DNA of 64,000 nt from Candidatus Zhuqueibacterota bacterium (GTDB lineage: Bacteria > Zhuqueibacterota > Zhuqueibacteria > Residuimicrobiales > Krinioviventaceae). The notes under the pieces are model-generated. The model was not told the origin of the DNA. It did no database searches and worked only from the letters and a program-made list of their open reading frames with translations. The stretch lies in assembly GCA_016934825.1 (NCBI GenBank), contig JAFGSB010000078.1, positions 23,371 through 87,370 on the forward strand, in the 5' to 3' direction. This document shows positions 46,006-55,188 of this stretch, one piece after another (the stretch's first letter is position 1; every line of letters starts with the position of its first letter). The position numbers and the translations under genes are program-made.

Positions 46006-47046
46006 TCATAATCCGATACCGTCTATCGGCATACCGCAGTTAAAGCAGGCGCCATTTTTGATAAAATAATTGATAATAAAAAAGCCGTAACGTTCAATGA
46101 GCAGTTCACCGCATGAATAACAATAGGTATGTTCGCCTGTATCTCCGGGGACATTACCGCTGTACACATAGCGTAATCCTTCTTCAAACCCGATCTCGCG
46201 GGCCCTTCGCAGAATATTTAACGGCGTCATGGGCAGGTCATTACATAAATACTGGGGATGAAAACGGCTGATATGCCAGGGTGTTTCCGGCCCCAGTTCG
46301 TTTTTGATAAAACGGGCCATTTCCCGCAGCGTATCTTCATGATCGACATAGGTGGGCACCACCAGGGTCGTCACTTCGAGCCAAATGTTCAGTTCCTTCA
46401 TCAGGCGTAAAGTTTTCAGAACACTCTTCAGATCTCCGCCCACAATTCCCCGGTAAAATTTTTCGTCCCAACCCTTTAGATCGATATTCGCGGCGGCGAT
46501 AAATGGCGCGACCTTGCGGAGCGGCTCCTCGTTTATATAACCGTTTGAAACAAAAACCGTATAAATTTCATTTTCCGCCGCGAGTCGGGCAATATCATAG
46601 GCATACTCATAATAAATAGTCGGTTCCGTATAGGTACAGGCAATGGTTTTACATTTTTGCCTTTTTGCCATACCAACTGCGGATTTCGCGCTCAAAGTCT
46701 GCCCCATAATTTCACTGCCTTTTTTTTGCGGCAACTGCGATATATCATGATTCTGACAAAACCGGCATTTGAAATTACACCCCGCCGTGGCAATTGAAAA
46801 TGACTGCGAACCGGGATAAACGTGAAAAAGGGGTTTCTTTTCAATGGGGTCCACATGGGTCGCGACGGCTTTTTCATAAACCAACGAGTACAATATACCG
46901 CCCCGGTTTTCCCGGACACCGCATATTCCGCGTTTTCCGTCACTGAGCTTGCAGTTATGAGGACATAAAGTACAAATTACTTTATTTTCCTCCAGTTTGT
47001 CATAAAATTGAGCTTCAATCATATTATTGATCTCATTTTTTAACAT
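46006..47046 (-). CDS. amrS: AmmeMemoRadiSam-type radical SAM enzyme
   Basis: A 346-residue radical SAM protein with N-terminal CTLCPHNCKLSDGKRGICGVR, the cluster motif CNFKCRFCQ (Cys90, Cys94, Cys97), and the family segments ACTYTEPTIYYEYAYDIA, IDLKGWDEKFYRGIVGG and HISRFHPQYLCND. A C-terminal zinc-like region has CYSCGELL and CFNCGMP. This matches the AmmeMemoRadiSam system, whose AmmeMemo partners (AMMECR1 and Memo-like) are not in the window. A pyruvate formate-lyase activase relative is the alternative. ATG at 47046 lies 1 base after the aldo/keto reductase stop. An in-frame ATG at residue 9 is a second possible start. Confidence 0.88.
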   Translation of the reverse strand: MLKNEINNMIEAQFYDKLEENKVICTLCPHNCKLSDGKRGICGVRENRGGILYSLVYEKAVATHVDPIEKKPLFHVYPGSQSFSIATAGCNFKCRFCQNHDISQLPQKKGSEIMGQTLSAKSAVGMAKRQKCKTIACTYTEPTIYYEYAYDIARLAAENEIYTVFVSNGYINEEPLRKVAPFIAAANIDLKGWDEKFYRGIVGGDLKSVLKTLRLMKELNIWLEVTTLVVPTYVDHEDTLREMARFIKNELGPETPWHISRFHPQYLCNDLPMTPLNILRRAREIGFEEGLRYVYSGNVPGDTGEHTYCYSCGELLIERYGFFIINYFIKNGACFNCGMPIDGIGL

Positions 47047-47047
47047 A

Positions 47048-47989
47048 TCACTTTACAGGAAACAACTCTTCCATAAATTGTATGTCGTTGGGTGCGATCT
47101 TAAAATTCACGGCCTGACTGTTTTCCTCAACCTGGTCCACACGTCTCGCGCCGACAATGGCGGAAGTGACCGCCGGATGTTTCAGAACCCAAGCCACCGC
47201 CAGTTGGCCGATTGTTTTTCCGTATTTTTCAGCGATCGGCCGTAATTTCTCCACACGCCGCAGATTGTCGGACAATTTGGGTTCCATGTACTCGGGATTT
47301 CGACGCCTCCAGTCATCCCGGGCCAGCTTGTTGATGTCGAATTTTCCGGTCAATAAACCCGAGAACATCGGACTGTACGGAACCACACCGATACCGTTTT
47401 CAAGACAATACGGTAGGATTTCTTTTTCTATCTCCCGGTGAAACAGGCTGTACGGCGGCTGCAATGAATCCACATGTTGAATTTTTTCACAACGGCTCAT
47501 CAATTCCACATCAAAATTTGAAACACCAAGCCTGCGGATCTTTCCTTCCTGCTTTAATTTCACCATTTCTTCCCATGACTTTTCTATCGGTGTCCGGGAA
47601 TCCGGCCAGTGAAACTGGTATAAATCAATGGTTTCGATATTCAAACGTTTCAAACTGGCTTCCACTTCATTTCTGATACTACCCGGCGACAGGTCGTTAC
47701 GAATCTTTTTTTTGCTGTTCCATGCCAGTCCGCATTTTGTCGCTATATACACCTTGTCCCGTGTTCCCTCAATTGCCCTGCCGACAATTTCTTCCGAATG
47801 TCCGAGACCATATGCCGCGGCGGTGTCTATCCAGTTCATGCCCAGTTCGATCGAACGGCGGATCGTGCGAATGGATTCCGCGTCATCCGATTGTCCCCAG
47901 CCGAATGTCCAGGCGCCGCCGATTGCCCACGCGCCCAGCCCGATTTCCGTTAATTCAGGACCGTTAACACCCAGTTTCCTTTTCTTCAA
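47048..47989 (-). CDS. Aldo/keto reductase
   Basis: A 313-residue TIM-barrel NADPH reductase with TTG start and AAGGAG 7 bases upstream. The tetrad is visible: Asp in WIDTAAAYG with Tyr, Lys in ATKCGL, His in FHWPD. The C-terminal cofactor-binding VTSAIVGARRVDQVEEN is typical of family members acting on aldehydes or ketones. It is close to YajO/YdhF-type reductases. The substrate is unknown. It is directly followed by amrS, so the two are in one operon. Confidence 0.92.
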   Translation of the reverse strand: MKKRKLGVNGPELTEIGLGAWAIGGAWTFGWGQSDDAESIRTIRRSIELGMNWIDTAAAYGLGHSEEIVGRAIEGTRDKVYIATKCGLAWNSKKKIRNDLSPGSIRNEVEASLKRLNIETIDLYQFHWPDSRTPIEKSWEEMVKLKQEGKIRRLGVSNFDVELMSRCEKIQHVDSLQPPYSLFHREIEKEILPYCLENGIGVVPYSPMFSGLLTGKFDINKLARDDWRRRNPEYMEPKLSDNLRRVEKLRPIAEKYGKTIGQLAVAWVLKHPAVTSAIVGARRVDQVEENSQAVNFKIAPNDIQFMEELFPVK

Positions 47990-48044
47990 AACAACTCCTT
48001 TACTTTTATTTTGACCTCAGTAAATTTATTCCCTTTTGCTTTTT

Positions 48045-48665
48045 TCACATCTGTAATCCGGCCGGCGCCATGAGCATCAACAATAATAATATCGGTAAAG
48101 CGATAATGATACTCACCATAAAAACGGCTCCGATACTCCGTAAAACCGGTATACGATTCACTTCGGACAACCCGGCGAATAATATAAACAGGTACAATAT
48201 GACAATGGCAAAATCTATAAAATTAAAGAATTCATACAGGACCGCCAGCAGGTTTTGCGATTCAATAAATGTCTTTTTAAGAGTAAACAACTCGTCACGA
48301 AAAAGTATGTATTTTACACCCCACAAAGGTAACGTATATACTATCGGGGCCCATGACCAGGCGATAACAGCCCGAACCTGTTCGCGAGTTGCGGTTCCGC
48401 CAAACTTTTTACAGGCCCAGTGAAGCAGGAATCCACTGATATACAGGGACAAAAAGCCGCTCAAAGGACCGGACAAAATACAGATCAATATTAATGTTGA
48501 AACCGGGAACATCTCCCCCATACCTCTGGCATTACTGAGTGTCTGCCCGATCCCGCCAAGAATCATTAATAACAGCAACTGATAGTTCGGATTCGTATCT
48601 ACAATTCTGCGTATCGTCTCTTTTGGTCTGAACCAAATGGTTGACCATGGATTAGGTTCTATCAT
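48045..48665 (-). CDS. Yip1-family membrane protein
   Basis: A 206-residue protein with WSTIWFRPKETIRRIVD near the N-terminus, a signature of the bacterial Yip1 domain, and about five transmembrane helices (LLLLMILGGIGQTL, LILICILSGPLSGFLSLYI, AVIAWSWAPIVYTLPLWGV and two more). The biochemical role of this domain in bacteria is unknown. It is transcribed 21 bases after the HD hydrolase gene on the same strand. Confidence 0.88.
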   Translation of the reverse strand: MIEPNPWSTIWFRPKETIRRIVDTNPNYQLLLLMILGGIGQTLSNARGMGEMFPVSTLILICILSGPLSGFLSLYISGFLLHWACKKFGGTATREQVRAVIAWSWAPIVYTLPLWGVKYILFRDELFTLKKTFIESQNLLAVLYEFFNFIDFAIVILYLFILFAGLSEVNRIPVLRSIGAVFMVSIIIALPILLLLMLMAPAGLQM

Positions 48666-48686
48666 ACTTTATTCTCAATAAAATGG

Positions 48687-49247
48687 TTATTCGTCATCCA
48701 AACCGAACAATTCTTCAACTTTATCCCTGAATCGATAAAATAACGAACCGGGTTCCACATGATTTAATCCGTAAAACAAACTCCTGACGATTGAACGGTA
48801 ATACCATTGTTGTTTATCATACCCCCGGCTAAAACGTTTCCAGAGGCGGTCGCCGTATTTCTTGTGGTCGGCAATCATGGAACAAATATTATGTAATTTG
48901 TCGGCGCAAGCCACATATTTTACTTCCAGCGGCGCATTGCGAAGTTTTTGGATAGTATTATTCTTACGTTCTTCCCATGAAATCCTGCCATCGGGCTCGG
49001 AACAATCTCTTACAATTTTCGCGACATTTTCACCAAATTCCGTTTCAATCTCCTGCAGAGTTACGGACGTATCCTCAATCAGGTCATGTAATAACCCGGC
49101 AATGATCACATCTTCACTACATTGTTCTTTCATTAACAGGAATGCCACTGTAAACGGATGTGATATATAGGGGATATTCGTTTTTTTACGGCATTGTCCT
49201 TTATGTGCTTTTGAGGCAAACAGAATTGCCTTTTCAATTTTATCCAC
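48687..49247 (-). CDS. MESH1-like HD-domain hydrolase (possible ppGpp hydrolase)
   Basis: A 186-residue HD protein with GTG start. It shows the SpoT-type hydrolase pattern HKGQCRKKTNIPYISHPF, the metal-binding LLHDLIED (HD pair), and CADKLHNICSM. No synthetase or TGS domain follows, so it belongs to the small alarmone hydrolase (MESH1-like) class and probably cleaves ppGpp or NADPH. It starts 2 bases after the antiporter stop, so the two are coupled. Confidence 0.87.
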   Translation of the reverse strand: MDKIEKAILFASKAHKGQCRKKTNIPYISHPFTVAFLLMKEQCSEDVIIAGLLHDLIEDTSVTLQEIETEFGENVAKIVRDCSEPDGRISWEERKNNTIQKLRNAPLEVKYVACADKLHNICSMIADHKKYGDRLWKRFSRGYDKQQWYYRSIVRSLFYGLNHVEPGSLFYRFRDKVEELFGLDDE

Positions 49248-49249
49248 AA

Positions 49250-51007
49250 TTAAATATTAGTTTTCAATTCGTTTTTTAACTTCATTTTTCGAAAAGCGGC
49301 CAATACTTCATTTTGACTGATAATGCCAACCAAAAGTGAAGAATTTTTATCATCAACTATCGGAAGATATGTCACGTCGCTATTATTTTTAAAAATGTTC
49401 AGCACTTCACCCAGGGTTTGATCGGGATGTAATGCCAACGGTTCGGGTTTGACCAGGTCTCTTGCCACCACAAATCTGGCAATCGCTTCATCAAAAAGTA
49501 TCCCTCGAATATCACTGTAATCAATAACGCCGATGAATTGTTTGTCCTTATTGATGATAGGGAACCGGTCATATTTGCTGTGAGACAATTGATGTAAAAT
49601 CTCGTTAAAAGGCATATCCTCGCAAATCGTATCCACGTTTTTTCGCATGACATATTTTACCAGAATATCCGCAGCGCTTTGTACATTATGTCCAACCGGA
49701 ATTCCCAGTGAGGCCCTGAACTGTTCGATAACGTGATGAAATCCCTCATAAGTTCCCTCTTTTGCTTTCTTGGCGAGCAGCGTTAAAAGAGGAACTTCGC
49801 CTGCATGGACAAGCGCCTGCCGAACGGTAATCGGCCCGACAAGCTCAAAAAACACAACTGAACCAAGAATGATCGTCTGGATAATTGATCCTCCCGCGGG
49901 CCATGATTTTGCAAGGGATTGTGACAGGCCGATCGCGACACCCGCCTGGGCGATCATCGCGTACCCCAGCCAGCGTCTTTCAATATAACCAAAATCACCC
50001 AGCTTTGCACCGAGCCAGTTTCCAAACACTTTTCCCATGGTACGCATGATAATATATGCAATTCCCAGCAAGCCGATGTGAGCAAGGATTTCTATATGCA
50101 GGCTTGCGCCTGCGATTACAAAAAACATTACATAAAGCGGATAATCCACCTTTTTCAAGGATTCGAATAAAACGGTTGCTTTGGGGGACGCGTTGATCAA
50201 CGTCATCCCTGTAATGAAACTTGATAAAAAAATATCCAACTGCCACAACCAGCACAAGCCGATATTCGCCACCAGCGCGCCGGTTAATAATATTAAATAT
50301 TCAACCTGGTTTTCAATATTTTGAGCCCAGATACTGATAAGCATACCGATAAAAAAACCGACAAGTATCGGGCCTGCAAGCTTGATAATAAAAAACAATG
50401 TGGACGTTTCCGAATTGAGTAAAAAGTGGGTAACGATATTAAAAACAAGAATGGAAACAAAGTTGTTCAAACCGATAAGCGCAAGCACAATATCGGTAAC
50501 AGGGCCGTCCGACTCATACTCTCGAATAACCATCAATGACGCGGCCGGGGCGGTTGCCGCCGCTATGATGCCGGTAAATATCGCAAAATAAACCGATGAC
50601 CTGATTAAACTTGTCGATGTATTTATAATCGTTTTATTGACAAACAAATTAAACAGAAAAATAATAATGGCAACAAATAAAAATGATACAATAATTTCAC
50701 TGGCCGACAGGATAGCCAGTCTTTTCCCCCAACGTCTTAAAGATAAAAATTTAAACTGGCTGCCGATCGTCAGCATGATGAACGCCAGAGCCACGTCGGA
50801 AATGATTGTCACGAAACCGAGTATATGATTGTCGATCAATACCGGGTATCCCATCAGACGGGACAGTGAAGGTCCGGCTATGATACCGACCACAAGATAT
50901 CCGGTAACACGGGGAATTCGGGCAAGTGCGGACAACCGTCCGATGATTAAAGCGGCGAGGAAACAAACACCGATGGCAAACAATATGTGACCGACATCGT
51001 TTAACAA
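49250..51007 (-). CDS. Cation/proton antiporter (CPA2) with two CBS domains
   Basis: A 585-residue protein with TTG start and AAAGGA 5 bases upstream. About twelve transmembrane helices (1-~395) include RVTGYLVVGIIAGPSLSRL and GIIAAATAPAASLMVIREYE, typical of CPA2/KefB-like antiporters. The C-terminal cytoplasmic part has two CBS domains (DTICEDMPFNEILHQLSHSK with RFPIINKDKQFIGVIDYSD, then ALHPDQTLGEVLNIFKNN with YLPIVDD and VGIISQNEVLAAF). CBS pairs bind adenine nucleotides and may gate transport. It exchanges Na+ or K+ for H+. Confidence 0.92.
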   Translation of the reverse strand: MLNDVGHILFAIGVCFLAALIIGRLSALARIPRVTGYLVVGIIAGPSLSRLMGYPVLIDNHILGFVTIISDVALAFIMLTIGSQFKFLSLRRWGKRLAILSASEIIVSFLFVAIIIFLFNLFVNKTIINTSTSLIRSSVYFAIFTGIIAAATAPAASLMVIREYESDGPVTDIVLALIGLNNFVSILVFNIVTHFLLNSETSTLFFIIKLAGPILVGFFIGMLISIWAQNIENQVEYLILLTGALVANIGLCWLWQLDIFLSSFITGMTLINASPKATVLFESLKKVDYPLYVMFFVIAGASLHIEILAHIGLLGIAYIIMRTMGKVFGNWLGAKLGDFGYIERRWLGYAMIAQAGVAIGLSQSLAKSWPAGGSIIQTIILGSVVFFELVGPITVRQALVHAGEVPLLTLLAKKAKEGTYEGFHHVIEQFRASLGIPVGHNVQSAADILVKYVMRKNVDTICEDMPFNEILHQLSHSKYDRFPIINKDKQFIGVIDYSDIRGILFDEAIARFVVARDLVKPEPLALHPDQTLGEVLNIFKNNSDVTYLPIVDDKNSSLLVGIISQNEVLAAFRKMKLKNELKTNI

Positions 51008-51182
51008 TTTTTATCCTTTAATAATATATAAGCAAACTAACTTAGAAAATCCATGTTTAATAGTCAAGATGAAATAATCAATTTAAAATAAAACCAAAAA
51101 TTATTACCGGTATGGGTTAAATTTTTCTTGGAGAACTGCTCTGGATTTCTTTTCTTTAGGGTAAAAAAACGAGAGGAAAAAT
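51008..51182. promoter_or_regulatory. Divergent control region between antiporter and MFS genes
   Basis: The only point in the window where transcription switches direction. Minus-strand TTATATATTATTAAAGG next to the antiporter TTG start is AT-rich and -10-like, but no paired -35 is certain. On the plus strand GAGAGG is the ribosome site of the MFS gene. No operator palindrome is obvious. Confidence 0.35.
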
Positions 51183-52445
51183 ATGCATTCAACCACTTTG
51201 AAAAAAACAGCTAACGAACTATCGCCGCTTTACCGCTGGACAGTTCTTTTCTTTATCAGTTTGGCCATGTTTGGCAATTATTATATATATGACAGTATCA
51301 GTCCCTTAGCCGATGTGCTTAGAGAACAATTGAATTTTACAAACAGCAATATTGGTCTGCTGAATGCCATATACAGTTTCCCGAACATCATAATGGTATT
51401 GATCGGAGGAATCATAATTGACCGGATCGGCACCAAAAAAGCGTCCTTTATCTTTTCTTTTCTCTGCATGACCGGCGCATTGGTTACAACACTCGAGGGA
51501 AATATAATAACGATGGCGACGGGCCGGTTAATCTTTGGTTTGGGCGCCGAGTCCCTTATCGTTGCCATCACGACCGTCATAGCCAAATGGTTTAAGGGGA
51601 AGGAGCTTTCTTTTGCCTTTGGTTTGAATTTAACGATTGCCCGGCTCGGCTCTTTTGCCGCCCTGAATTCTCCGACGCTGGCAAAATCCTTATACTCCTA
51701 CTGGAAATACCCTTTACTGCTTGCCCTCGGGGCCGGTATTATCTCCTTACTGGCCGTTATTGTTTATTTTTCATTTGAGACGTACTCCGAAAAACGATAT
51801 AACCTGACTTCATCTGAAGTGGTTGATAAAATCAATATCAGAGATATTTTTGTCATGTCGTCCTCTTTTTGGTATATCACGCTGTTATGTGTTACCTTTT
51901 ATTCCGCAATATTCCCGTTTCAGACATTTGCGGTAAAATTTTTCATCGAACATCACGGCCTGAGCCGGGAAATGGCCGGTTTCACATCAAGCCTGATCAC
52001 TTTTGCCGCAATGATCGGAACGCCGCTATTCGGCCTGTTTATTGACCTGGTCGGAAAACGCGCCTCATTAATGATGCTGGGTTCGGTCTTGCTGATACCG
52101 GTTTACCTGCTGCTGATCTATACACCGCTGCACCCGATTGTTCCCATGGTATTTATGGGCGTTGCTTTTTCTCTGATCCCCGCTGCAATGTGGCCGTCTG
52201 TGGCACTCATCGTCAAAGAACAGCAACTGGGAACGGCCTACGGCCTGATGACCATGATTCAGAACATCGGTCTGTTCGGTTTTAACCTGCTAATCGGTTT
52301 TGCCAATGATATATCAGGCGGCTACCGGGCCGGCATGTGGCTGTTCTCAACCCTTGGTTTTGCCGGGTTGTTTTTCGCGTTTATGTTAAAACGAGCGGAT
52401 CGATTATCCGGAAACGGGCAACTGGAAAAATCAAAAATCATTTAA
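51183..52445 (+). CDS. MFS transporter
   Basis: A 420-residue major facilitator with twelve predicted helices. The loop 2-3 motif GGIIIDRIGTKKA (GxxxDRxGxKR type) is present after helix 2, and the second half repeats it as FGLFIDLVGKRAS. Visible helices include NIIMVLIGGIII and LGSVLLIPVYLLLIYTPL. The substrate is not known; sugar phosphates, organic acids or nitrate are all possible. GAGAGG lies 6 bases before ATG. It is followed by a CCGGAC hairpin and then the pterin genes. Confidence 0.9.
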   Translation: MHSTTLKKTANELSPLYRWTVLFFISLAMFGNYYIYDSISPLADVLREQLNFTNSNIGLLNAIYSFPNIIMVLIGGIIIDRIGTKKASFIFSFLCMTGALVTTLEGNIITMATGRLIFGLGAESLIVAITTVIAKWFKGKELSFAFGLNLTIARLGSFAALNSPTLAKSLYSYWKYPLLLALGAGIISLLAVIVYFSFETYSEKRYNLTSSEVVDKINIRDIFVMSSSFWYITLLCVTFYSAIFPFQTFAVKFFIEHHGLSREMAGFTSSLITFAAMIGTPLFGLFIDLVGKRASLMMLGSVLLIPVYLLLIYTPLHPIVPMVFMGVAFSLIPAAMWPSVALIVKEQQLGTAYGLMTMIQNIGLFGFNLLIGFANDISGGYRAGMWLFSTLGFAGLFFAFMLKRADRLSGNGQLEKSKII

Positions 52446-52450
52446 TACAA

Positions 52451-52479
52451 CCGGAGTCCGGTTAAATCCGGACAACCGG
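52451..52479. repeat. CCGGAC inverted repeat downstream of the MFS gene
   Basis: GTCCGG (52456-52461) pairs with CCGGAC (52468-52473) around TTAAAT. Flanking CCGG copies (52451-52454 and 52476-52479) can extend the helix across a small bulge. It is 6 bases after the MFS stop. A T-rich stretch begins only about 25 bases later, so a classical terminator is not certain. A related hairpin lies at 60541. Confidence 0.55.
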
Positions 52480-52558
52480 GATAAATTAAATGGATTATTT
52501 TATTTTTTCTTTTGTTGTAAATATGATGATACATTAATAATTATATTGAGGATAATGA

Positions 52559-52972
52559 ATGGCTGTCGTATATTTAACCAGAAAGGCTCATTTTAGCGCC
52601 GCGCACCGCCTGCACAGTGAAAAACTGGACGACAAACAAAATGAAAAAATATATGGGTTGTGCAATAATCCATACGGGCATGGTCATAATTATGAGCTGG
52701 AAATTACTATAAAAGGTGAACCGGACCCCGTAACCGGCATGGTCATGGATTTAAAAGAATTAAAGGATATAATTAATAAACAGGTCGTTGACAGAATGGA
52801 TCACAAACATTTGAATTTTGATGTTGATTTTATGAAGGGCGTTGTTCCCACAGCGGAAAATATCGCGATTGCGATCTGGAACAGATTAAAGACGGAAATC
52901 AAAACAGGGGAACTATATGAGGTAAAAGTCTTTGAAACTCCCCGTAATTTTGTTGTTTACAGAGGAGAATAA
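52559..52972 (+). CDS. 6-pyruvoyl-tetrahydropterin synthase, PTPS-II type
   Basis: A 137-residue member of the PTPS/QueD family. Zinc ligands His16 (FSAAHRL), His41 and His43 are present, and Cys35 lies in CNNPYGHGH, a Cys-x5-HGH motif. That spacing marks the tetrahydrobiopterin-forming PTPS-II class, while QueD has Cys-x3-HGH. Further matches to animal PTPS are [23 protein letters not shown] and the C-terminal [18 protein letters not shown]. It converts dihydroneopterin triphosphate to 6-pyruvoyl-tetrahydropterin. GAGG precedes ATG. It is first of a pterin operon with folE two bases downstream. Confidence 0.92.
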   Translation: MAVVYLTRKAHFSAAHRLHSEKLDDKQNEKIYGLCNNPYGHGHNYELEITIKGEPDPVTGMVMDLKELKDIINKQVVDRMDHKHLNFDVDFMKGVVPTAENIAIAIWNRLKTEIKTGELYEVKVFETPRNFVVYRGE

Positions 52973-52974
52973 AC

Positions 52975-53538
52975 ATGTCAGTGACAATCAGTGATTCTGT
53001 AAAAAATATATTGGAACAAATAGGCGAAGATCCGTCCCGCGAGGGATTGATCAAAACACCGGCCCGTGTCGAAAAAGCATATCATTTTCTCACCCGTGGT
53101 TATAAAATGGATATCAATAAAGTGCTGAACAATGCGTTATTTGAAGAAAACTGCGAGGAAATGGTACTGGTTCGTAACATCGAGTTCTATAGTTTATGCG
53201 AACACCATTTGCTCCCTTTTTACGGTAAATGTCATGTCGCCTATTTACCCAAAGGTAAAATAATCGGTTTGAGTAAAATCCCGAGAATTGTTGATATCTT
53301 TGCGCGCCGTCTACAGGTACAGGAACGCATGACGCGTCAAATCGCGGAAACTCTGGATGACATATTAAAACCTTATGGTGTGGCCGTGATCGCGGAAAGC
53401 AGACACCTGTGTATGATGATGCGGGGGGTTGAAAAACAAAACAGTTTTGTCACTTCCAGTACAATGGTCGGCGCCTTTAAGGAAGAAAGGGCAACCAGGC
53501 TGGAATTATTAAGTTTACTACAAACCAAGATTGATTGA
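52975..53538 (+). CDS. folE: GTP cyclohydrolase I
   Basis: A 187-residue FolE. Motifs: [19 protein letters not shown], zinc and active-site region [31 protein letters not shown], and [15 protein letters not shown] with the second zinc Cys. It turns GTP into dihydroneopterin triphosphate for folate or tetrahydrobiopterin synthesis. GAGGAG precedes the ATG. Its TGA touches the next gene. Placement between PTPS-II and an SDR gene favours pterin cofactor synthesis rather than folate. Confidence 0.96.
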   Translation: MSVTISDSVKNILEQIGEDPSREGLIKTPARVEKAYHFLTRGYKMDINKVLNNALFEENCEEMVLVRNIEFYSLCEHHLLPFYGKCHVAYLPKGKIIGLSKIPRIVDIFARRLQVQERMTRQIAETLDDILKPYGVAVIAESRHLCMMMRGVEKQNSFVTSSTMVGAFKEERATRLELLSLLQTKID

Positions 53539-53540
53539 TT

Positions 53541-54260
53541 ATGGAATTTAAAAATCTGAAAGACAAGGTCATCTGGATAACCGGCAGCGGGCGTGGAATT
53601 GGCAGGGCATCCGCCTTGGCGCTGGCCGCGGAAGGGGCCAGGATTGTTGTATCCGCACGCACCCAAAAAGAAATCGACGAGGTCGCGGCTGAAATTCATG
53701 CCAAAAGCGGAAACGCCCTCGCACTGCAATGTGACGTATCGGACAAGGCACAAATTGCCGCCCTGATTAACAAGGTTAAAAAAAAATGGGGCGCCGTTGA
53801 TATCCTTATTAATAATGCAGGGATAGGGATCTTTAAAAAATTAATCAACACCACAGAGCAGGACTGGGATTCCATGATGGATATTAATCTTAAATCGGCG
53901 TTTCTCTGCAGTCATGCCGTATTACAGGATATGATCGATAAAGGTTCCGGGCATATTATCAATGTTGTTTCCGTGGCCGGGAAACAGCCCTATTATAACT
54001 GCGGGGGATATTGCGCCTCAAAATACGGATTACTGGGATTTACGGATGTCCTGAGAATGGAAACACGCAAGCACGGGATTAAAGTCACGGCTTTCCTCCC
54101 CGGTGCAACGGATACGGTGATTTGGGGAAACGCCCATGTGGACCGTACAAAAATGATGAAACCGGACCAGGTGGCCGAATGCCTGGTCACCATTTGCGCA
54201 GGTGATGGCCGGAGCATGACGGAAGAAGTTGTGCTGAGGCCTGCTGAAGGAGATTTATAA
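53541..54260 (+). CDS. SDR oxidoreductase, candidate sepiapterin/6-pyruvoyl-tetrahydropterin reductase
   Basis: ATG at 53541 is preferred; a TTG at 53535 overlapping the folE stop is a possible coupled start. The Rossmann motif is TGSGRGIG, the structural NNAG is present (LINNAGIG), and the active site has Ser in NVVSVAG, then YCASK (Tyr and Lys). The protein is a classical SDR of about 239 residues. By sequence alone many substrates are possible, including acyl carriers. Gene context, directly behind PTPS-II and folE, suggests reduction of the pyruvoyl side chain to tetrahydrobiopterin. Confidence 0.88.
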   Translation: MEFKNLKDKVIWITGSGRGIGRASALALAAEGARIVVSARTQKEIDEVAAEIHAKSGNALALQCDVSDKAQIAALINKVKKKWGAVDILINNAGIGIFKKLINTTEQDWDSMMDINLKSAFLCSHAVLQDMIDKGSGHIINVVSVAGKQPYYNCGGYCASKYGLLGFTDVLRMETRKHGIKVTAFLPGATDTVIWGNAHVDRTKMMKPDQVAECLVTICAGDGRSMTEEVVLRPAEGDL

Positions 54261-54315
54261 AAACCGCTTTAAAATTTTACATATATAAATATAATAATTA
54301 AAAGGAGGAAGGAAA

Positions 54316-55005
54316 ATGTCACAAATGACTTATTTAGGACATTCCGCGTTTCTTTTACAAGAAAAATCTTCCAGAATAATTATTGATCCTTATTTAAGTG
54401 GAAATCCGCTCGCCGTTGAAAAACCGGAAAATATTAAAGTCGATTATGTGTTATTAACACATGGACACGGAGACCACTTGGGTGACGGCATAATGATTGC
54501 AACCGATAACGATGCCACAGTAATCGCGCCGAACGAACTGGCTGTTTACTGCAGTAAACAGGGCTGCAAAGTCCATCCCATGCATATTGGCGGCAGTTTT
54601 AACTTTCCGTTTGGACGCGTAAAACTGACCATTGCTTTTCACGGTTCAGGTAACGATCTGGGCGGCGAAGCAATGGCCTATATGGGAAATCCATGCGGTT
54701 TTCTGGTAACTCTCGGCGGTAAAATCATTTACCATGCCGGCGATACCGGATTATTTATGGATATGCAGCTTATCGGAGAAATGAATAAAATTGATGTCGC
54801 GTTATTACCTATTGGCGATAATTTTACAATGGGAATCGATGACGCGGTAAAAGCGGCGGAATTTTTAAAACCCAAACTGGTTGTACCTATGCATTTCAAA
54901 ACTTTTGATGTGATAAATACCGAACCGGTAGAGTTTCAAAAAAAAGCGGCAGCAAAAAATATTCAAGTCAAAATACTTGAGATTGGTGATACTCTTGTTG
55001 TATAA
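54316..55005 (+). CDS. UPF0173-type metallo-beta-lactamase fold hydrolase
   Basis: A 229-residue metal-dependent hydrolase. It opens MTYLGHSAFLLQEKSS, carries the HxHxDH metal site in LLTHGHGDHLGD, and continues with AGDTGLFMDMQLIGE and VVPMHFKTF, the normal UPF0173 order. Substrates of the family are not established. An AAAGGAGG ribosome site precedes ATG. It follows the SDR gene by 55 bases, so it may be part of the pterin transcript, and is followed by a hairpin at 55099-55144. Confidence 0.9.
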   Translation: MSQMTYLGHSAFLLQEKSSRIIIDPYLSGNPLAVEKPENIKVDYVLLTHGHGDHLGDGIMIATDNDATVIAPNELAVYCSKQGCKVHPMHIGGSFNFPFGRVKLTIAFHGSGNDLGGEAMAYMGNPCGFLVTLGGKIIYHAGDTGLFMDMQLIGEMNKIDVALLPIGDNFTMGIDDAVKAAEFLKPKLVVPMHFKTFDVINTEPVEFQKKAAAKNIQVKILEIGDTLVV

Positions 55006-55083
55006 TATGTCAAAGATTTAACTTGACTGAATTCCTTTACTTTTTTATATTTTATGTTCTTGTTTTTTTGATTGTTAAATTGA

Positions 55084-55097
55084 CTTTCAATTGAAAG
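55084..55097. promoter_or_regulatory. Perfect 14-base palindrome CTTTCAATTGAAAG
   Basis: The sequence equals its reverse complement over all 14 bases and lies just before the hairpin at 55099. It overlaps a TTGACT (55080-55085). It could be a repressor site for the S55 peptidase gene downstream, or chance in AT-rich DNA. Confidence 0.35.
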
Positions 55098-55098
55098 C

Positions 55099-55146
55099 AA
55101 GGGTAGCGCAGGAAAAAAGTATAATTTGTTTTCCGGCTACCCTTTT
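55099..55146 (+). terminator. Nested hairpin terminator between UPF0173 and S55 peptidase genes
   Basis: The outer 9-base stem is AAGGGTAGC (55099-55107) with GCTACCCTT (55136-55144), and a second stem is GGAAAA (55111-55116) with TTTTCC (55129-55134). TTTT lies at the 3' edge, so termination of plus-strand transcripts is likely. TATAAT (55120-55125) lies in the loop and could instead serve a promoter. Confidence 0.65.
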
Positions 55147-55188
55147 ATAATATTAAACGTTGTTAACTTTAGCAGCCGGGAAAAAATA

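Noticed and set aside
51008..51182. Mobile-element boundary at the strand switch
   Set aside because: No inverted terminal repeats, target duplication, integrase or transposase; composition is the same on both sides.
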